In this document: piece by piece, positions 6,024 to 7,746 of the stretch
How the letters are laid out: each line of letters begins with the position of its first letter
How positions within the stretch are numbered: position 1 is the first letter of the stretch
Assembly (NCBI GenBank): GCA_007116585.1
Contig: SKIE01000029.1
Span: 1 to 7,746, forward strand
Direction of reading: 5' to 3'
Length of the DNA: 7,746 nucleotides
DNA from: Wenzhouxiangella sp.
GTDB taxonomy: Bacteria; Pseudomonadota; Gammaproteobacteria; Xanthomonadales; Wenzhouxiangellaceae
The notes under the pieces: generated by a model
Seen by the model: only the letters and a program-made list of their open reading frames with translations
Told to the model about the DNA's origin: nothing
The model's database searches: none
Position numbers and translations under genes: made by a program

Positions 6024-7746
6024 CTGAAACCCCACAGCCCCACGCTGATACCGGATTCCTGGGCCAGCTGCGAGCGCTGGTGCTGACCACGCTGGCCGTG
6101 GTCATCATCCTGACCGCCGTGCTGGTCGGGGTCGGCCGGGCACTGCTGCCCTACGCTGACCACCTGCGGCCATGGATCGAACAGGGCCTGAGTGAGAGGC
6201 TCGACCAGGAGGTGGCGCTGGATCGGGTTGAGGCCCATTGGCCGCGATTGACGCCGCGGCTGACGCTGATTGGCCTGCAGTTGGCCGATGAAGCCGGGAG
6301 CCGGTTGGAGCTTGACGCCGCCCGTCTCGAAATCCACCTGCTGAATCTGATCAACCGCCGGGCCAACCTGCTGCGTCTGGTGTTGCTCGGGCTCGAGGTC
6401 ACGCTGGAGGCCGACGATGACGGTCGCTGGGGTGTCGATGTGGACGCGGGTGCAGCAGTGAGCGGGCGTGAATCGTCGCTGCAGCTGCCCGGCCTGGATT
6501 TGTTCGTTCAGGATGCCCTGATCCGGGTCAGACCACCCGACTGGCCCGAACTGAGCTTGAGCGTGGGCGAGGGTCAGATCCAGCGGCGTGGCGACCGGAC
6601 ACTGCTGCAAGGGGCCCTGGTGCCTGACCTTGGCCGCGGCGAGCAGACCGAACTGAGGCTGTTGATGCATCATCCACAAGGGCGCTGGTCCGGGGCCGAA
6701 GGTTGGGTCCATATTGAACAGTTGCGACTGGCCGACTGGCTGCCGGCTGAACTGCATGGTGCGGGCCACGATGACTGGGTGCTGAACCTCGAGGTCTGGC
6801 TGGACTGGTCGGAGCCGGAACAACGACTGCGCTTGGACCTGGACTACGATCTGGGCCCGCCGGCGGGCGAGCCGAAGGTCGCTGGAGACTTGCTGGTCAA
6901 GCGGCAGGATCGGGTCGTCCAGGCCGAGATCGGCCAGCTGATTCAAGAGGGGCGCAGCGTGCTGAGCGAAGCAGCCCTGGCCCGGTCAGACTCGCACTGG
7001 GCGCTGATGATTGACCGGGCTGACGTGGCCGGTTTGCACGCCATGCTGGCGCCCTGGCTGTATCGCTTTTCGTTCTGGCCATCTGACGCCGCCGGTGATA
7101 TTGAGGCGCTGGTGCTGGGCGTCGATCACTCGGGTCATTTTCATGCCGCCGGCGGACAGCTGACTGGGCTGGCCCTGGAGTTGATCGACCCGGACTTTTC
7201 TTTAGAGCGGCTTGACCTGGCCATTGGTCTCGACGGCGACCGCTTGAGGCTGCTCCCCTCCGGCGGGCTGTCGCTGGGCTGGCCGACGCTGATCCGGGGC
7301 ACCGCGGAGCTCGAGGAGATCGACGGTGAAATCGTGCTGGCGCCGGACAGCCTGGAACTCCGCTCGCTGCTGATTGACGGGCCTGTGGCCCGGGCTGTGG
7401 CCGATGGCTGGATCTATCTGGAGCAGCCGCGTCCGTTTCTGGATTTCTTCATTGACGTCGAGCGGGTCGGGCCGATTGATCCGCGACCGTATCTCCCGCA
7501 CGGAAACATACCGCCTACGGCCATGGCGTGGCTGGACGAGGCGCTGATCTGGGTTGAGCGGGCCAGTGGCGAGGTCAATTTGCACATGCGCGCGGGTACG
7601 ATGGCGCGCGATCTGCACCCGGGCTCGTACCAGGCCCGAGCCGATTTCGCCGGGGTGAATCTTGACTACTGGCCGGAGTGGCCGTCCGGGCGCGCGCTGC
7701 GAGGGCAGGCCGAATTCGTTGGCCGGCGGCTGTCGGGGCAGGTCGA
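6020..7746 (+). CDS. yhdP: YhdP family AsmA-like envelope protein, N-terminal part (3' end outside window)
   Basis: Very large inner-membrane-anchored AsmA-like protein. In E. coli YhdP (1266 residues) is one of the proteins, with TamB and YdbH, that carry phospholipids to the outer membrane. The frame is open from 6020 to the right edge without a stop, giving 575 codons. The start TTG at 6020 sits in the rng stop (TTGA), yielding MTETPQPHADTGFLGQLRAL and then one hydrophobic segment at about residues 20-38 that would anchor the protein, with the remainder in the periplasm. GTG at 6080 is an alternative start but would cut the segment's flank. Next come LDRVEAHWPRLTPRLTLIGL, resembling the YhdP N-terminus, and long beta-rich repeats. 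The block YLPHGNIPPTAMAWLDEAL from residue 491 and the later VNLDYWPEWPSGRALRGQAEF match recognisable YhdP regions. Position after rng is as in E. coli, where tldD follows. The start is moderately sure, the family strongly so. Confidence 0.92.
   Translation, partial: MTETPQPHADTGFLGQLRALVLTTLAVVIILTAVLVGVGRALLPYADHLRPWIEQGLSERLDQEVALDRVEAHWPRLTPRLTLIGLQLADEAGSRLELDAARLEIHLLNLINRRANLLRLVLLGLEVTLEADDDGRWGVDVDAGAAVSGRESSLQLPGLDLFVQDALIRVRPPDWPELSLSVGEGQIQRRGDRTLLQGALVPDLGRGEQTELRLLMHHPQGRWSGAEGWVHIEQLRLADWLPAELHGAGHDDWVLNLEVWLDWSEPEQRLRLDLDYDLGPPAGEPKVAGDLLVKRQDRVVQAEIGQLIQEGRSVLSEAALARSDSHWALMIDRADVAGLHAMLAPWLYRFSFWPSDAAGDIEALVLGVDHSGHFHAAGGQLTGLALELIDPDFSLERLDLAIGLDGDRLRLLPSGGLSLGWPTLIRGTAELEEIDGEIVLAPDSLELRSLLIDGPVARAVADGWIYLEQPRPFLDFFIDVERVGPIDPRPYLPHGNIPPTAMAWLDEALIWVERASGEVNLHMRAGTMARDLHPGSYQARADFAGVNLDYWPEWPSGRALRGQAEFVGRRLSGQV

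Noticed and set aside
4926..6035. Long open frame (369 codons) on the minus strand across rng
   Set aside because: It lies opposite the secure RNase G gene, has low-complexity Gln/His/Arg-rich composition and no recognisable domain. This is a codon-bias shadow in GC-rich DNA.
5972..6946. Minus-strand open frame (324 codons) opposite the yhdP start
   Set aside because: Its product is rich in Gln and Pro without motifs, and the + strand frame has a membrane anchor and YhdP blocks. It is a mirror of the real gene.
1..7746. Search for tRNA or rRNA genes, insertion sequences, CRISPR arrays, prophage, toxin-antitoxin or defence genes
   Set aside because: Nearly all bases are accounted for by nine housekeeping genes on one strand, the only gaps of any size are 41 and 100 bases, and no repeats or mobile signatures were seen.

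Overview
This GC-rich window (about 64% GC by eye) is an ordinary, densely packed housekeeping cluster on the + strand of a gammaproteobacterium. The gene order is leuS (3' end), lptE, holA, nadD, rsfS, rlmH, maf (YhdE type), rng and yhdP (5' part). In E. coli the leuS-lptE-holA-nadD-rsfS-rlmH group and the yhdE-rng-yhdP group lie at two separate loci. Here they are joined at the rlmH/maf boundary by an 8-base gene overlap. From memory, this joined order, with no proA or cobC insertion and no mrdAB after rlmH, resembles Xanthomonadales/Lysobacterales and relatives such as Wenzhouxiangella. That placement is inference from gene order and protein style, not from a search.

Layout. Positions 1-802 carry the C-terminal third of leucyl-tRNA synthetase. 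Positions 802-2312 hold the LPS-transport lipoprotein LptE and the clamp-loader subunit delta (HolA). Positions 2302-2988 hold NadD (NAD biosynthesis). A 41-base gap precedes rsfS (ribosome silencing factor), then rlmH (23S rRNA pseudouridine-1915 methyltransferase) and maf (nucleotide pyrophosphatase). The largest gap, 4451-4550, contains a 10-bp hairpin, an extended -10-like promoter element, a second hairpin and the only convincing Shine-Dalgarno sequence, all just before rng (RNase G). From 6020 to the right edge a long open frame encodes the N-terminal 575 residues of a YhdP-type AsmA-like envelope protein. It starts with TTG inside the rng stop codon.

The genes are linked by stop/start contacts: TGATG for leuS/lptE, GTGA for lptE/holA, an 11-base overlap for holA/nadD, an 8-base overlap for rlmH/maf and TTGA for rng/yhdP. 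Most starts lack a good Shine-Dalgarno, and five of the eight visible starts are GTG or TTG. This fits translational coupling along one or two transcripts, with rng-yhdP probably having its own promoter as well. Functionally the cluster mixes translation and ribosome functions (LeuRS, RsfS, RlmH, RNase G), replication (HolA), cofactor and nucleotide metabolism (NadD, Maf) and outer-membrane lipid transport (LptE, YhdP).

I found no tRNA, rRNA, insertion sequence, CRISPR array, phage gene or defence system, and nothing that looks like a new biological system. The points worth a second look are small: a KMAKS variant of the LeuRS signature loop, a divergent segment in RlmH, the structured rng leader, and non-ATG starts for rsfS and yhdP.
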